A DNA stretch of 64,000 nt. Source: Phyllobacterium phragmitis. Its GTDB lineage: Bacteria > Pseudomonadota > Alphaproteobacteria > Rhizobiales > Rhizobiaceae. Shown here piece after piece: positions 36,681 to 45,013 of this stretch. The position numbers and the translations under genes are program-made. Location of the stretch: positions 248,001 through 312,000 of the forward strand of contig NZ_PVBR01000005.1 in NCBI RefSeq assembly GCF_002980495.1. Direction: 5' to 3'. The notes beneath the pieces are model-generated. The model saw only the letters and a list, made by a program, of their open reading frames with translations. It was not told the DNA's origin and made no database searches. The stretch's first letter is position 1; every line of letters begins with the position of its first letter.

Positions 36681-36933
36681 GGGTCGTCAGCGGAAGCCCG
36701 AGGCTGGCACCAGGTACAGCCGCATTGTGGACGTATATGCCTTCGGGCTCAGATGCGGCGTAGGCGCATCGCCTTACCTGCCACAAGAGGGATGGGAATC
36801 TGGAAATTCCATCTACGCCGCTGAAAAATTGATAAAGATTTGCTCCACCTTCTATCTGGAAATCCTGCCGCAGGCAGTGTATAGGGGCAGCGAGCTACCC
36901 TCAGGCGCATTGTACGCAGGGGTTCGGCACCGT

Positions 36934-37018
36934 GCGGGTGTGGTGGAACTGGTAGACGCGCCGGACTCAAAATCCGGTTCCGAAAGGAGTGTCGGTTCGA
37001 TTCCGACCACCCGCACCA
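36934..37018 (+). tRNA. tRNA-Leu (anticodon CAA)
   Basis: An 85-nt class II tRNA with encoded CCA. Acceptor GCGGGTG pairs with CACCCGC; D-loop with GGTAGACGC; anticodon stem CCGGA/TCCGG around loop CTCAAAA; long variable arm; T-arm GTCGG-TTCGATT-CCGAC. Confidence 0.97.
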
Positions 37019-37239
37019 TCCTTTCCCCATCGGCGGTTTTCTCGGCTTGCTGACGGTTGCATGGACAAGCAGCCATTTTACTTGCTCTTTCGAGCCGATA
37101 GCCAACCTTGCGAACACCGGCTGCTCGTGAAGTGAGGTGATGAACGCGGGCAGTGCGGCGGCTTCCTCACAACACGTGAGGGCGAATGGCCCGCATCAGG
37201 GATAAGCGATGGAGTACGGCGAACAACCGGTCAAGACTA

Positions 37240-38091
37240 TTACGCCGACGATGCGAGCAGGCGTGCGAATCGTTCGCTGGCAGCCTCTGCGGCGACCCCG
37301 GCATAGACGATAAGACGCAGGTGCTTCTCCTCGTCGACGATGAATGTCGAGTGGTCGAACGCGACCGCTCCGATGCCATCGACAAGGAAGCTGCGACGTC
37401 CCTGGCAGCGGCCATGCACGTCGTGCCGGCGCCAGAGATCGCGAAACGCCGGCGAACGCTGCTCCAGCGCTTCAATCAGCCCAACCATGTCCTCGTCGTC
37501 GGGCGCCTGCGCGTAGTCGCGCCGGAAGCTCGCGAGAATCTGCGGCGCCTGGATGGCCCATTCCACGATCCGATTCGACAGGCTGTCATCGGCGAAGAGC
37601 ATCCACAGCATGTTCCGCTCCGCAGGATCGCGTGCCTCGAACCCGAACAGCCGCTCGGCGGCCGTGTTCCAGCCGATCACGTCCCAACGCAGGTTCATGA
37701 CATAAGCCGGCCGCAAAGCCAGATCGTCGATCAGGCGGCGAACCAGCGGCGGCAGCGCGCACCAGGGCCGGCCATTGATGGCGGGAGGACGGTGATGCGC
37801 CAGAAGGAAGAGATGCCGCCGTTCCGTCTCATCGAGTTTCAGCACGCGCGATACATTGTCGAGGAACGAGGCCGAGACGTTGATGTCGCGTCCCTGTTCC
37901 AGCCATGTGTACCAAGTGAGCCCCACGCCGGCGAGCGCCGCCACTTCTTCCCGCCGCAGCCCCGGCGTCCGGCGCCTTTTGCCCTGGGGAAGCCCGACAT
38001 CGAGCGGGGAGAGGCTTTCGCGGCGCCGACGCAGAAAATCCGCCAGCTCGGTGCGGGTGCGATCAAGCCGGTTTTCCAGCATGTTGCTCAT
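37240..38091 (-). CDS. XRE regulator of the MmyB type
   Basis: A 283-residue regulator with an N-terminal helix-turn-helix (about 10-85; RTPGLRREEVAALAGVGLTW) and a C-terminal MmyB-like PAS-related ligand domain (about 110-280), the layout of Streptomyces MmyB-like proteins thought to bind fatty acids. The ATG at 38091 lacks a clear ribosome site. It is divergent from an MFS exporter, with two identical 13-bp repeats between them. Probably a repressor of the exporter. Confidence 0.86.
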   Translation of the reverse strand: MSNMLENRLDRTRTELADFLRRRRESLSPLDVGLPQGKRRRTPGLRREEVAALAGVGLTWYTWLEQGRDINVSASFLDNVSRVLKLDETERRHLFLLAHHRPPAINGRPWCALPPLVRRLIDDLALRPAYVMNLRWDVIGWNTAAERLFGFEARDPAERNMLWMLFADDSLSNRIVEWAIQAPQILASFRRDYAQAPDDEDMVGLIEALEQRSPAFRDLWRRHDVHGRCQGRRSFLVDGIGAVAFDHSTFIVDEEKHLRLIVYAGVAAEAASERFARLLASSA

Positions 38092-38125
38092 AGTAACAGC
38101 ATAATTTCTTCTATAGTAACAGCAT
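38090..38125. promoter_or_regulatory. Direct-repeat operator between XRE regulator and MFS gene
   Basis: ATAGTAACAGCAT occurs at 38090-38102 and again at 38113-38125, 23 bp apart (about two helical turns). The first copy includes the regulator's start codon. This suits binding by the adjacent XRE protein to control both divergent genes. Confidence 0.6.
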
Positions 38126-38166
38126 CATATGCGGCTTATCCGATGGTTTCAACCACGGGAGCCGCC

Positions 38167-39642
38167 ATGTCCGACAGCTGCACTTCAACAATCAAAGCCT
38201 TGCCGTCTTCACCGTCTCGCGCGGGCGGCCATTCCGCCGTGTCGCCGCTTGCACTCGCCATCCTGCTGCTCGGCGGCTTCATCACCGTCTTCGACCTGTT
38301 CGTGGTCAATGTCGCGATCCCCTCCATGCAGGCCGATCTCGGCGCGGATTTCGCGCAGATCGGCTTCGTCATCGCAGGCTATGAACTGGCCTTCGGCGTG
38401 CTGCTGATCGCGGGTGGCCGCCTTGGCGATATCCATGGCCGCCGAAAGCTCTTCATCCTCGGCATGCTGGGTTTTGCCGTGACCTCGTTCCTGTGCGGCA
38501 TCGCGCCGACTGCCGCGAGCCTGATTGTCGCGCGTTTCCTGCAAGGGGCGACGGGCGCGATCCTGTTCCCGCAGGTCTATGCTTTGCTGCGGGTGATGTA
38601 TGACGAGGCCGGCCGCCGCCGCGCCTTTGGCCTGCTCGGCATGACATTGGGGCTTGCCGCCATCGCCGGCCAGGTGCTGGGCGGGCTGATCGTCGAGAGC
38701 GACCTGTTCGGTCTCGGCTGGCGCATCATCTTTCTCATCAACCTGCCGATCGGGGTGGTGGCGGCGGCGTTCGCCCGCGTCATCCCTGAATCGAAGGCGC
38801 CGGATGCCGCCAGTGTCGACTGGCCGGGTGTTTGTCTCGCCACGGCAGGGTTGTTGCTCCTGCTTCTGCCGTTGCTGGAAGGGCCGAACATCGGCTGGCC
38901 AGCGTGGACATGGGGCAGCCTCATTGCAGCGGTGCTATTGCTCACCGGCTTTCTCGCATGGGAACGCCGCGTCGGGCTGCGAGGCGGTCATCCGGCGATC
39001 GATCTGCGGCTTTTCGCCAATGCCGGTTTTTCGGCCGGAGCCATCGTCGTCCTGCTGATCTATTCGACCGCGACGTCGCTGTTCCTGTGTTTCGCACTGC
39101 TGGTCCAGTCGGGCTTCGGTCTGACGCCGTTCGAAGCGGGAAGCTTGTTCGCCCCGGCGAGCGTCGGTTTCGTCGCCGCGTCCCTGATCGGGCCGAGGCT
39201 GGTGGTGCGTTTCGGCGACAGCATTATCGCCGTCGGCGCTTTAGTCTACGCGGCCGGCATTCTATGGCTGATCGTGCGGGTCGGCGCGCTTGCGGGGCCG
39301 GGTGACGCATGGAGCCTGCTGCCGGCGCTCATTCTGTTCGGCTTCGGGCAGGGATTGTCTATGACGCCGCTGCTGAACCTCGTCATCGGATTCGTCGAGG
39401 AGCGCCATGCGGGCATGGCCGCAGGCATCGTCTCCACCATGCAGCAGGTCGGCGGCGCGTTCGGCGTCGCTGTCGTCGGCATCTTCTTCGTCCGTGTCCT
39501 TGCGGCACACCCGGCTGGCGCCGAGCCGAATGCAGACCGCTATGTCGCGGCATTCTCAGGCGCCATGCTCTACAACCTCTCGGCTGTCGTCATCGCCGCC
39601 GCGCTCATCCTGTGGATAGCAAGGCGCGCAAGGCCGACATGA
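38167..39642 (+). CDS. MFS drug exporter, DHA2 family (14 helices)
   Basis: A 491-residue transporter with about 14 membrane helices. Motif A-like GGRLGDIHGRRKLF follows helix 2, and motif C-like GPRLV and GQVLGGLI segments are present. DHA2 members export drugs, dyes or solvents with protons. The ATG at 38167 follows CGGGAG; an in-frame ATG at 38143 is an alternative. Gene pairs of an MmyB-type regulator with an MFS pump are common; induction by a hydrophobic compound is inferred. Confidence 0.87.
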   Translation: MSDSCTSTIKALPSSPSRAGGHSAVSPLALAILLLGGFITVFDLFVVNVAIPSMQADLGADFAQIGFVIAGYELAFGVLLIAGGRLGDIHGRRKLFILGMLGFAVTSFLCGIAPTAASLIVARFLQGATGAILFPQVYALLRVMYDEAGRRRAFGLLGMTLGLAAIAGQVLGGLIVESDLFGLGWRIIFLINLPIGVVAAAFARVIPESKAPDAASVDWPGVCLATAGLLLLLLPLLEGPNIGWPAWTWGSLIAAVLLLTGFLAWERRVGLRGGHPAIDLRLFANAGFSAGAIVVLLIYSTATSLFLCFALLVQSGFGLTPFEAGSLFAPASVGFVAASLIGPRLVVRFGDSIIAVGALVYAAGILWLIVRVGALAGPGDAWSLLPALILFGFGQGLSMTPLLNLVIGFVEERHAGMAAGIVSTMQQVGGAFGVAVVGIFFVRVLAAHPAGAEPNADRYVAAFSGAMLYNLSAVVIAAALILWIARRARPT

Positions 39643-39725
39643 AGCATTGGAGCCACGAGTTGCCCTTGTCCCGTGGCGGTTGGTCAGCCGCGGCGGACGG
39701 CGGAGCCAGCCGCAAGGAAGCCGGA

Positions 39726-40151
39726 TTATTCGGGAAGGAAGCCGGGTTCCGCCATCTCGAATTGCGCAAAGTCGAAACCGGGGGCAACGGTGCAGCCGAC
39801 GAGCGTCCATGCGCCAAGGCTCCTGGCCGTCTGCCACCAGCCCGCTGGCACCACGCCCTGCGGACGTTCGCCCTTTTCCAAATCGAGGCCAAGGCGGACC
39901 GTCCGGCTGGCGGCGCCATCGGAAAGCTTTAGTTCGAGCGGGCTGCCGCCATACCAGTGCCAGACCTCGGCAGCGTCCTTGACGCGGTGCCAAGCGGAGA
40001 CCTGCCCTGCCGCGAGCAGGAAATAGATGGCGGTCGAATGGCCGCGCCCGCCGGTTGCGGCGTTGTCGCGGAAGGTTTCCACATACCAGCCACCCTCCGG
40101 GTGCGGCTGCATGGCCAGCGTCTTGCGGATCTCTTCGGGTGTCAGCGTCAT
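39726..40151 (-). CDS. DUF985 cupin protein
   Basis: A 141-residue RmlC-like cupin. It begins MTLTPEEIRKTLAMQPHPEG, with the family motifs RGHSTAIYFLLAAG, SAWHRVKDAAEVWHWYGG and VPAGWWQTA. The function of DUF985 is unsettled. The frame is open far upstream, but the ATG at 40151 is preceded by AAGGACC. It overlaps the stop of a small upstream frame (TGATG), suggesting coupled translation. Confidence 0.82.
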   Translation of the reverse strand: MTLTPEEIRKTLAMQPHPEGGWYVETFRDNAATGGRGHSTAIYFLLAAGQVSAWHRVKDAAEVWHWYGGSPLELKLSDGAASRTVRLGLDLEKGERPQGVVPAGWWQTARSLGAWTLVGCTVAPGFDFAQFEMAEPGFLPE

Positions 40152-40249
40152 CAGAAAGGGTCCTTGCGTTTGCGGATTTCGGCGAAGTTCTCTTCGTCGC
40201 CGGCATCTTGCATTCCCAGCCGTCGGCACAGAAAGGGATTGCTCGTCAT
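40151..40249 (-). CDS. Possible 32-residue protein coupled to the DUF985 cupin
   Basis: The frame starts MTSNPFLCRRLGMQDAGDEE and ends in KRKDPF. Its TGA overlaps the cupin ATG as TGATG, and a GGAG lies directly before its own ATG. The composition is protein-like (charged, no low complexity). It may be a leader peptide or a small conserved protein; no family is recognised. Confidence 0.4.
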   Translation of the reverse strand: MTSNPFLCRRLGMQDAGDEENFAEIRKRKDPF

Positions 40250-40290
40250 CTCCAGGGCTATCGTCGTATTCTGGTGCCCGCACACAAACA

Positions 40291-40722
40291 TTAGCGCACG
40301 GGAATAAGCTTGGCGGAGGAAAGATGCCACTTCTCGGCGTCGGCCGGCGCGCCGACACCCGGCATGATACGATGCAGCCTATAATAACCGCGGAAATGCT
40401 GGCGCCGCCCGTTCTTGAGAGTGGCATGAACGTCAACCGGAACATCGACCCATTGCTGGCTCATGCCGGCATCGCCGTTGGTCGGAGAACCTGTGACCAC
40501 ACGTGATCGCGCTGTGGCGGTGAAGCCGTCGCGAAAGGCGGCGAAGCCCTTACCGCTCGCCTGGCCTTGCCGGTCCCACAGCAGATAGGCGGTGTGGTAA
40601 TCTCCCCTGTCAATCGCGGCGTAATAGGCTTCGACGACGCGTCGAGGATCTTCTTCAGCGGCGACCGCAGACGGCGCCTGTGCGGCGAATGCGGCGACGA
40701 ACAGGACAAGCAGCATTTTCAT
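40291..40722 (-). CDS. Secreted DUF4019-like protein
   Basis: A 143-residue protein with a signal peptide (MKMLLVLFVAAFAAQAPSAVAA) and an NTF2-like DUF4019 pattern: RVVEAYYAAIDRGDYHTAY near the start of the mature part and FRGYYRLHR later. A periplasmic role is inferred; the function is unknown. I chose the ATG at 40722 because GGGGAG is six bases before it; an ATG two codons upstream is too close to that site. Confidence 0.72.
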   Translation of the reverse strand: MKMLLVLFVAAFAAQAPSAVAAEEDPRRVVEAYYAAIDRGDYHTAYLLWDRQGQASGKGFAAFRDGFTATARSRVVTGSPTNGDAGMSQQWVDVPVDVHATLKNGRRQHFRGYYRLHRIMPGVGAPADAEKWHLSSAKLIPVR

Positions 40723-40896
40723 CTTCATCTCCCCAGGTTCGAGTTGCGGAAAGACAGTTGGGCTCCTCCCCGACCAGGCGCTGCCCCGTTCAATTCGAAG
40801 CACGCGCCACGACATCAGTACCGGCGGCAAGGCGCAGCGGGCAAGATGTGTTTTGCGACATCTCAACCCGGCTTGCAGCCTGCGGACCTGGGAACG

Positions 40897-41760
40897 TCAG
40901 AACTTATAGCCGACGAAAAGGGAGACGGAGGGCTGCAGCTTTTCCTCCACGATCGGGCTATCGGCAGCATCTCCGGTCAATACGCCAAGGCCGGCTTCTC
41001 CGCGGACGAGCCAGTTTTCGGTCAGCAGATATGTTGCGGACGCTGAAACATCGACACGCTTGAGACCTGCCTTTGGCTTGTATTCGGGCAAGCCGGAGGC
41101 CGCAGACTGCGTGGCATCGACGCCGAAATAGGCCTCCATGTGCTTGTCATTCGCCACGATGGCCTCGGCGTTCGCACCGAGGATGAGCCGTTCGGTCACT
41201 GGCGTCGAATATCCTATGCCGAATGTTCCGATAAGGCTTTCGCTGCCCTCTATCGTTTGCTCGACTTCGGCATAAAGTTCGACGGGGCCCCACTCATATG
41301 CCGCCTTGGCGCCGACCGTGGCGGCGAAATCAATGTCGCCCAAGCCGCGAAGCCGGTCGGAATCGTCTTCATTTCTGCCTGTTTCGTAACCGACCTTTCC
41401 GGAAAGCGAAAACCCCTCGTGTCTGAGGGGCGTGACGGTGATCCCCGAAGGATCCAGTTCGAACCACTCGCCATAAGTGAAAAGAACGAAAGGGACAGGG
41501 CTGATCTCGAAGTCACCGCCGCCTTCATATTTCGGTTCGTACATTCCGCCGCCGCCGACGATCAGGCTCCAGTTCCGCTCGGGTTTCTCCTGATTGAACC
41601 GCTGATCGAATTGTTCTTGATCAAACGCTTGTTCCGATGCCTGCTCTGCAACAGTAGGGTCGGCGGCAGTTGCGCTGGATACCAGCCCCATGGCACCCAT
41701 CATTGCGGTGCCGAGGGCGTAGCACGAAGCGCGCCTGTTGTTTGGATTTGTGAAAAACAT
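40897..41760 (-). CDS. MipA/OmpV family outer-membrane protein
   Basis: A 287-residue protein with a signal peptide (cleaved near AATAA, residue about 33), a Gln/Glu-rich linker and an outer-membrane beta-barrel of the MipA/OmpV type (NWSLIVGGGGMYEPKYEGG, ending VSLFVGYKF with the C-terminal Phe). MipA scaffolds peptidoglycan synthases in E. coli, and relatives affect drug resistance. The AACAAA-type direct repeat at 41860-41877 suggests control by the response regulator at 44.1-44.8 kb. Confidence 0.9.
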   Translation of the reverse strand: MFFTNPNNRRASCYALGTAMMGAMGLVSSATAADPTVAEQASEQAFDQEQFDQRFNQEKPERNWSLIVGGGGMYEPKYEGGGDFEISPVPFVLFTYGEWFELDPSGITVTPLRHEGFSLSGKVGYETGRNEDDSDRLRGLGDIDFAATVGAKAAYEWGPVELYAEVEQTIEGSESLIGTFGIGYSTPVTERLILGANAEAIVANDKHMEAYFGVDATQSAASGLPEYKPKAGLKRVDVSASATYLLTENWLVRGEAGLGVLTGDAADSPIVEEKLQPSVSLFVGYKF

Positions 41761-41859
41761 GAGAGCTCCAAATCGAGTTATCGCCGCTGCCCAAGTCCGT
41801 CGAACAGCGAGACATTGACGGCACTAGATTTCACAGGGAAGCCGCCCCGGGCATGTCGT

Positions 41860-41877
41860 TATGTTAAGCTTTGTTAC
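41860..41877 (-). promoter_or_regulatory. Direct-repeat operator ahead of mipA (module motif, copy 1)
   Basis: In the direction of the gene the site reads GTAACAAAGCTTAACATA: two AACA(A/T)A half-sites ten bases apart. It lies about 100 bp ahead of the mipA start codon. See copies at 41921, 44048, 44881 and 49414. Confidence 0.65.
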
Positions 41878-41920
41878 GGCTGGAACGCACGGCGCGGTAC
41901 CGATCTCTCCGACGACCGTT

Positions 41921-41940
41921 GCAATGAAACTTAACAATCG
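41921..41940 (+). promoter_or_regulatory. Direct-repeat operator ahead of the sensor kinase (module motif, copy 2)
   Basis: In the direction of the kinase gene it reads GCAATGAAACTTAACAATCG. It shares GCAA, AA and CTTAACA with the other copies and lies about 84-103 bp ahead of the start at 42024. Confidence 0.55.
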
Positions 41941-42023
41941 CCTCGGGGCAGGCAGGTTCTCGTCATGTTATTAAGCCTCAAGCCCCAGTTCGTTCAACGA
42001 CACTGGCGCGCTGATGGAGGATT

Positions 42024-43343
42024 ATGAGATTGCGCATGTCTCTCGGTCCAAGGACCATACATGGACAGATCACCGCTATAATCGTGTTTGCACTGTTGAT
42101 CGTCGTCACGGCGGGGCCTGTGCTCGAGCGCTGGGTCAGAGATTACGAAGAATTGGACATCGAACAGGTCGCTGAACGTCTTCAAGCAATAGCGGAGATT
42201 TTAGCCGCGGCGACACCGGATAGGAGGGAAATTATCGTTGGTGCCGCTCACCGGTCGGGTTGGGATTTGACATTGCAGCCCCTGGTCCTGAGTGAGCAGT
42301 TCACGACGTCATCCAGTAAAGAGACATTCTGGGATCGGGCTCTTGACTGGCTGTTCCCGCCCGACAATTCGGTTCCCCCGCTGGGGGGGTGGAGGACGTT
42401 TCTGAACGACAACCGTGTCGTTGCTTTCAAGGTGGATGATGCAACGATGTTGGTCACTCCCATTTCTTCCGACTCCTTCCTGTGGGACAATTTCACCGTG
42501 CGGGGGTCATATTACCTGGTCGCGCTGATCACCCTGATCTTCCTGTTATCCGCGTTTGCCATTTGGGCAATCACGTTGCCTCTCAGGCGAATATCTCGCG
42601 CAGCTATCAACGCGGATATCTCGACCCATGCAGAGGTTTTTGAAGAACGCGGCAGCGTCGAGATCATCGCTCTGGCCAAGGCATTGAACGGCATGCGCAA
42701 TCGGATCGCGATCATGATGGAATCCCGGACCCGCATGCTGCGTGGCATCAGCCACGACTTGCGGACTCCGTTGACGCGGTTGAGACTAAGGGCTGAGCGT
42801 TTGCCCGAGGGGCCGACCCGGGACACGATGTTGTCCGACATCAATCATATCGACAGACTGCTGGGCGAGAGCCTTGGTTACTTGCGCGACAACCACAGCC
42901 AGGAGGCCGTCGAGCGCACAGATATCGCCAGCACCCTTCAGACGATCTGCAGCGAATTTGCCGATGTCGGTTTCGATGTGACCTATCGGGGCCCGAACAG
43001 ATTGATCACGAACTGCAAGCCTCTTGCGATCACCCGTGCCGTTACGAACCTTTGTGACAACGCCACGAAATTCGGCAGCTCGGTGATTGTCGAGTTGCGG
43101 GAAGATGCCGGCATGACCATCATCGATGTCATCGATGATGGTCCGGGGATTCCGGAACCGAACAGGGCGCGTGTGTTGGAGCCGTTTTTCAAGATCGATG
43201 ATGCCCGAGGCGGCGCCAATTCTGGCTTTGGGTTGGGGCTTTCGATCGTTGCCGAAATTGTACAGGCTCACGGAGGTAAACTGGAGTTCCTTGAGCGGCA
43301 GCCAAACGGTCTTGTCGTCAGAATGACGCTGCCCATGCATTAA
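42024..43343 (+). CDS. EnvZ-like membrane sensor histidine kinase
   Basis: A 439-residue kinase. Helix 1 (about 14-32), a periplasmic domain of about 125 residues, helix 2 (about 163-183), a HAMP region, HisKA with His244 in GISHDLRTPLTR, and HATPase with N box NLCDNATKFG and GFGLGLSIV. The EnvZ type normally senses envelope conditions. The ATG at 42024 follows GGAGGATT. Its partner is almost certainly the OmpR-type regulator at 44102-44824, transcribed towards it; the methyltransferase-like gene separates them. Confidence 0.92.
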   Translation: MRLRMSLGPRTIHGQITAIIVFALLIVVTAGPVLERWVRDYEELDIEQVAERLQAIAEILAAATPDRREIIVGAAHRSGWDLTLQPLVLSEQFTTSSSKETFWDRALDWLFPPDNSVPPLGGWRTFLNDNRVVAFKVDDATMLVTPISSDSFLWDNFTVRGSYYLVALITLIFLLSAFAIWAITLPLRRISRAAINADISTHAEVFEERGSVEIIALAKALNGMRNRIAIMMESRTRMLRGISHDLRTPLTRLRLRAERLPEGPTRDTMLSDINHIDRLLGESLGYLRDNHSQEAVERTDIASTLQTICSEFADVGFDVTYRGPNRLITNCKPLAITRAVTNLCDNATKFGSSVIVELREDAGMTIIDVIDDGPGIPEPNRARVLEPFFKIDDARGGANSGFGLGLSIVAEIVQAHGGKLEFLERQPNGLVVRMTLPMH

Positions 43344-43972
43344 TATAAGATCACTTGCGGCAGATCGGGGAGGGATTGCTTCCAATACATTAAAGCTCTG
43401 ACCAGAAGGGCGAGCAGGACGAAGATCATTCCGTCTGCGATCGTTCGCCGCAAAATGCGTGGGTCGACAGCCACTGAATCGATGTCACGCCACAAGGCCG
43501 GGCGAGGAAGGAAGCGAGGGACAGCACGGCGGTACGCATCGTAACTTTGTCCATGGGCGGATGAAAGCGCAGCCTCTTCCCGAAACACGACCGGCAAGAA
43601 GATCACGTATCCGAGCAATGCCATAAATATTGCTATGCTTATGCTGCCGGTTTGCGCTCCAAGTCCGGCAGCAGCGACAAATGAAAAGAAATAAAGAGGA
43701 TTTCGCGTGATCGAGTACGGGCCCGAATTTACGAGGACTACCGTTTTCCTTCCGCCTATATAGAGGGTGCACCAGGCCCTGCCGAGGATGGCGACGAACA
43801 ACAGGATAGAGCCTGCGCCTTCAACCAAATCACGCTGCCAGGATCCCAACTTGAAGGTGGCGGCCGTAAAGAGAATGACCGGTGCAAAGCAAAGGCTGAT
43901 ACACCATATCATGACCTTTCGGCGGGATTGCACCTGTGCAAGATAACTTTGAACTGCCTGAATGTCCGTCAC
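43340..43972 (-). CDS. Isoprenylcysteine methyltransferase-like membrane protein
   Basis: A 210-residue protein with about five membrane helices and the ICMT/PEMT signature: GPYSITRNPLYFFSF (about 84-98) and a downstream FREEAALSSAHGQSYDAYRRAVPRF-type segment that supplies the SAM site. Bacterial members methylate lipids or other small hydrophobic substrates; the target is unknown. It overlaps the convergent kinase stop by 4 bp. Its position inside the two-component module and a motif copy upstream point to coregulation. Confidence 0.82.
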   Translation of the reverse strand: MTDIQAVQSYLAQVQSRRKVMIWCISLCFAPVILFTAATFKLGSWQRDLVEGAGSILLFVAILGRAWCTLYIGGRKTVVLVNSGPYSITRNPLYFFSFVAAAGLGAQTGSISIAIFMALLGYVIFLPVVFREEAALSSAHGQSYDAYRRAVPRFLPRPALWRDIDSVAVDPRILRRTIADGMIFVLLALLVRALMYWKQSLPDLPQVILY

Positions 43973-44047
43973 TTTTGGCTCTCCGCATGACTTCTAGGCG
44001 ACCTTCGGCGCCAGCAGAGAGGGGAGTAGCGTGCCTCATACCGGCAC

Positions 44048-44065
44048 GACGTTTTGTTTTGTTGC
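44048..44065 (-). promoter_or_regulatory. Degenerate direct-repeat operator ahead of the methyltransferase (module motif, copy 3)
   Basis: In gene sense GCAACAAAACAAAAC matches the response-regulator copy at 12 of 15 positions, keeping the first AACAAA but not CTT. About 80-90 bp upstream of the start at 43972. It is the weakest of the five copies. Confidence 0.4.
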
Positions 44066-44101
44066 GATATGTAAATGCCAAGAGCCGCGCGCGATAAACA
44101 C

Positions 44102-44824
44102 TCACGCTTCCTCGACTGTCGCGGTGAACATATATCCACCGAGTCTCACCGTCCGCAGCAGAGCGGGCTCTTTGGGGTCGATCTCGATTTTTTGCCGAAG
44201 GCGGCTGACATGGACGTCGATACTGCGCTCGATCGGGCCAGCAAGTCCGGAGTGCGTCATCGAGAGGAGTTCCTCGCGGGTGATCACACGGCCCGGATTG
44301 CGGCAAAAAGCCAGCAGAAGGTCGAATTCCGTCGTTGTCAAAGCGATGCGGGCGTTGCTCGGGTCATGAAGTTGACGGCGCATCGGGTCGATTTGCCAAC
44401 CATCGAAGCGGAGCTTTCGTTGGGCGGTGTTTGTGACCAATCCATAGGAGGCCCGCCTTAAAAGGCTGCGCACGCGCGCGACGACCTCCCGGGGGCTGAA
44501 CGGCTTTGTGACGTAATCGTCAGCGCCGACTTCAAGCCCGACGATCCTGTCGATCTCCTCACCAAGCGCCGTCAACAAAATGATCGGAGTGGTCTTTTCG
44601 GAACGAATCTTCCTGCAGATGCTCAGCCCGTCCTCACCCGGCAGCATGACGTCAAGGATTATGAGGTCGAATGAATTGTTGCGCAGAAGCGATTGCATCA
44701 CACGACCATCTTCCGCGATGGTCGGGATCATCCCGTTATCCTGTATGGTGAGAGCGAGCAGATTTGCGATTTCCGAATCGTCCTCGACGATCAGGATATG
44801 CGCGTTTGCCGTATTTGATTGCAT
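44102..44824 (-). CDS. OmpR-family response regulator
   Basis: A 240-residue regulator. The receiver domain (about 8-120) has EDD (14-16), phospho-acceptor Asp58 in LILDVMLPG, LLTAL and TKPF. The winged-helix DNA-binding domain (about 140-238) includes the IERSIDVHVSRLRQKI recognition region. The ATG at 44824 follows GAGAGG. It likely binds the AACAAA-nCTT-AACA repeats in this module, including the one ahead of its own gene. The partner kinase lies at 42.0-43.3 kb. Confidence 0.93.
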   Translation of the reverse strand: MQSNTANAHILIVEDDSEIANLLALTIQDNGMIPTIAEDGRVMQSLLRNNSFDLIILDVMLPGEDGLSICRKIRSEKTTPIILLTALGEEIDRIVGLEVGADDYVTKPFSPREVVARVRSLLRRASYGLVTNTAQRKLRFDGWQIDPMRRQLHDPSNARIALTTTEFDLLLAFCRNPGRVITREELLSMTHSGLAGPIERSIDVHVSRLRQKIEIDPKEPALLRTVRLGGYMFTATVEEA

Positions 44825-44880
44825 GAAACCTCTCACCCCAATTCCTGCACAATGCACGCCGGAGAGAGCCAGTATATTTC

Positions 44881-44900
44881 GCTTTGTTAAGATTTGTTGC
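44881..44900 (-). promoter_or_regulatory. Direct-repeat operator ahead of the response regulator (module motif, copy 4)
   Basis: In gene sense it reads GCAACAAATCTTAACAAAGC: two perfect AACAAA half-sites ten bases apart, the clearest copy. About 57-76 bp ahead of the start at 44824, consistent with autoregulation. Confidence 0.7.
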
Positions 44901-45013
44901 AGCGTTGCAGAATACCACACTCCCCCAGGAATTGGGCGATTGTGAGTTTCGAGGATAAACGTTGTCTATCCGCCACTCGCCAGTGGTGGCGCCATGTGCG
45001 GCGTTCGGTGTGG

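Larger units (their letters stand above)
36397..36933. other. 537-bp region between yqaA and tRNA-Leu: recombination scar
   Basis: It contains a promoter-like TTGACA near 36489, half of a tRNA-Leu at 36554-36584, a short azoreductase-like coding remnant (36597-36680) and then about 250 bp with no recognised content up to the intact tRNA. No integrase or IS is present. Confidence 0.6.

Noticed and set aside
36397-37240. Genomic island or prophage at the tRNA-Leu
   Set aside because: No integrase, phage gene or matching att repeat downstream of the tRNA was found; only the scar on the 5' side is supported.
37186-38166. Upstream extension of the MFS transporter frame
   Set aside because: It overlaps the XRE gene on the other strand and the operator; no homology before MSDSC.
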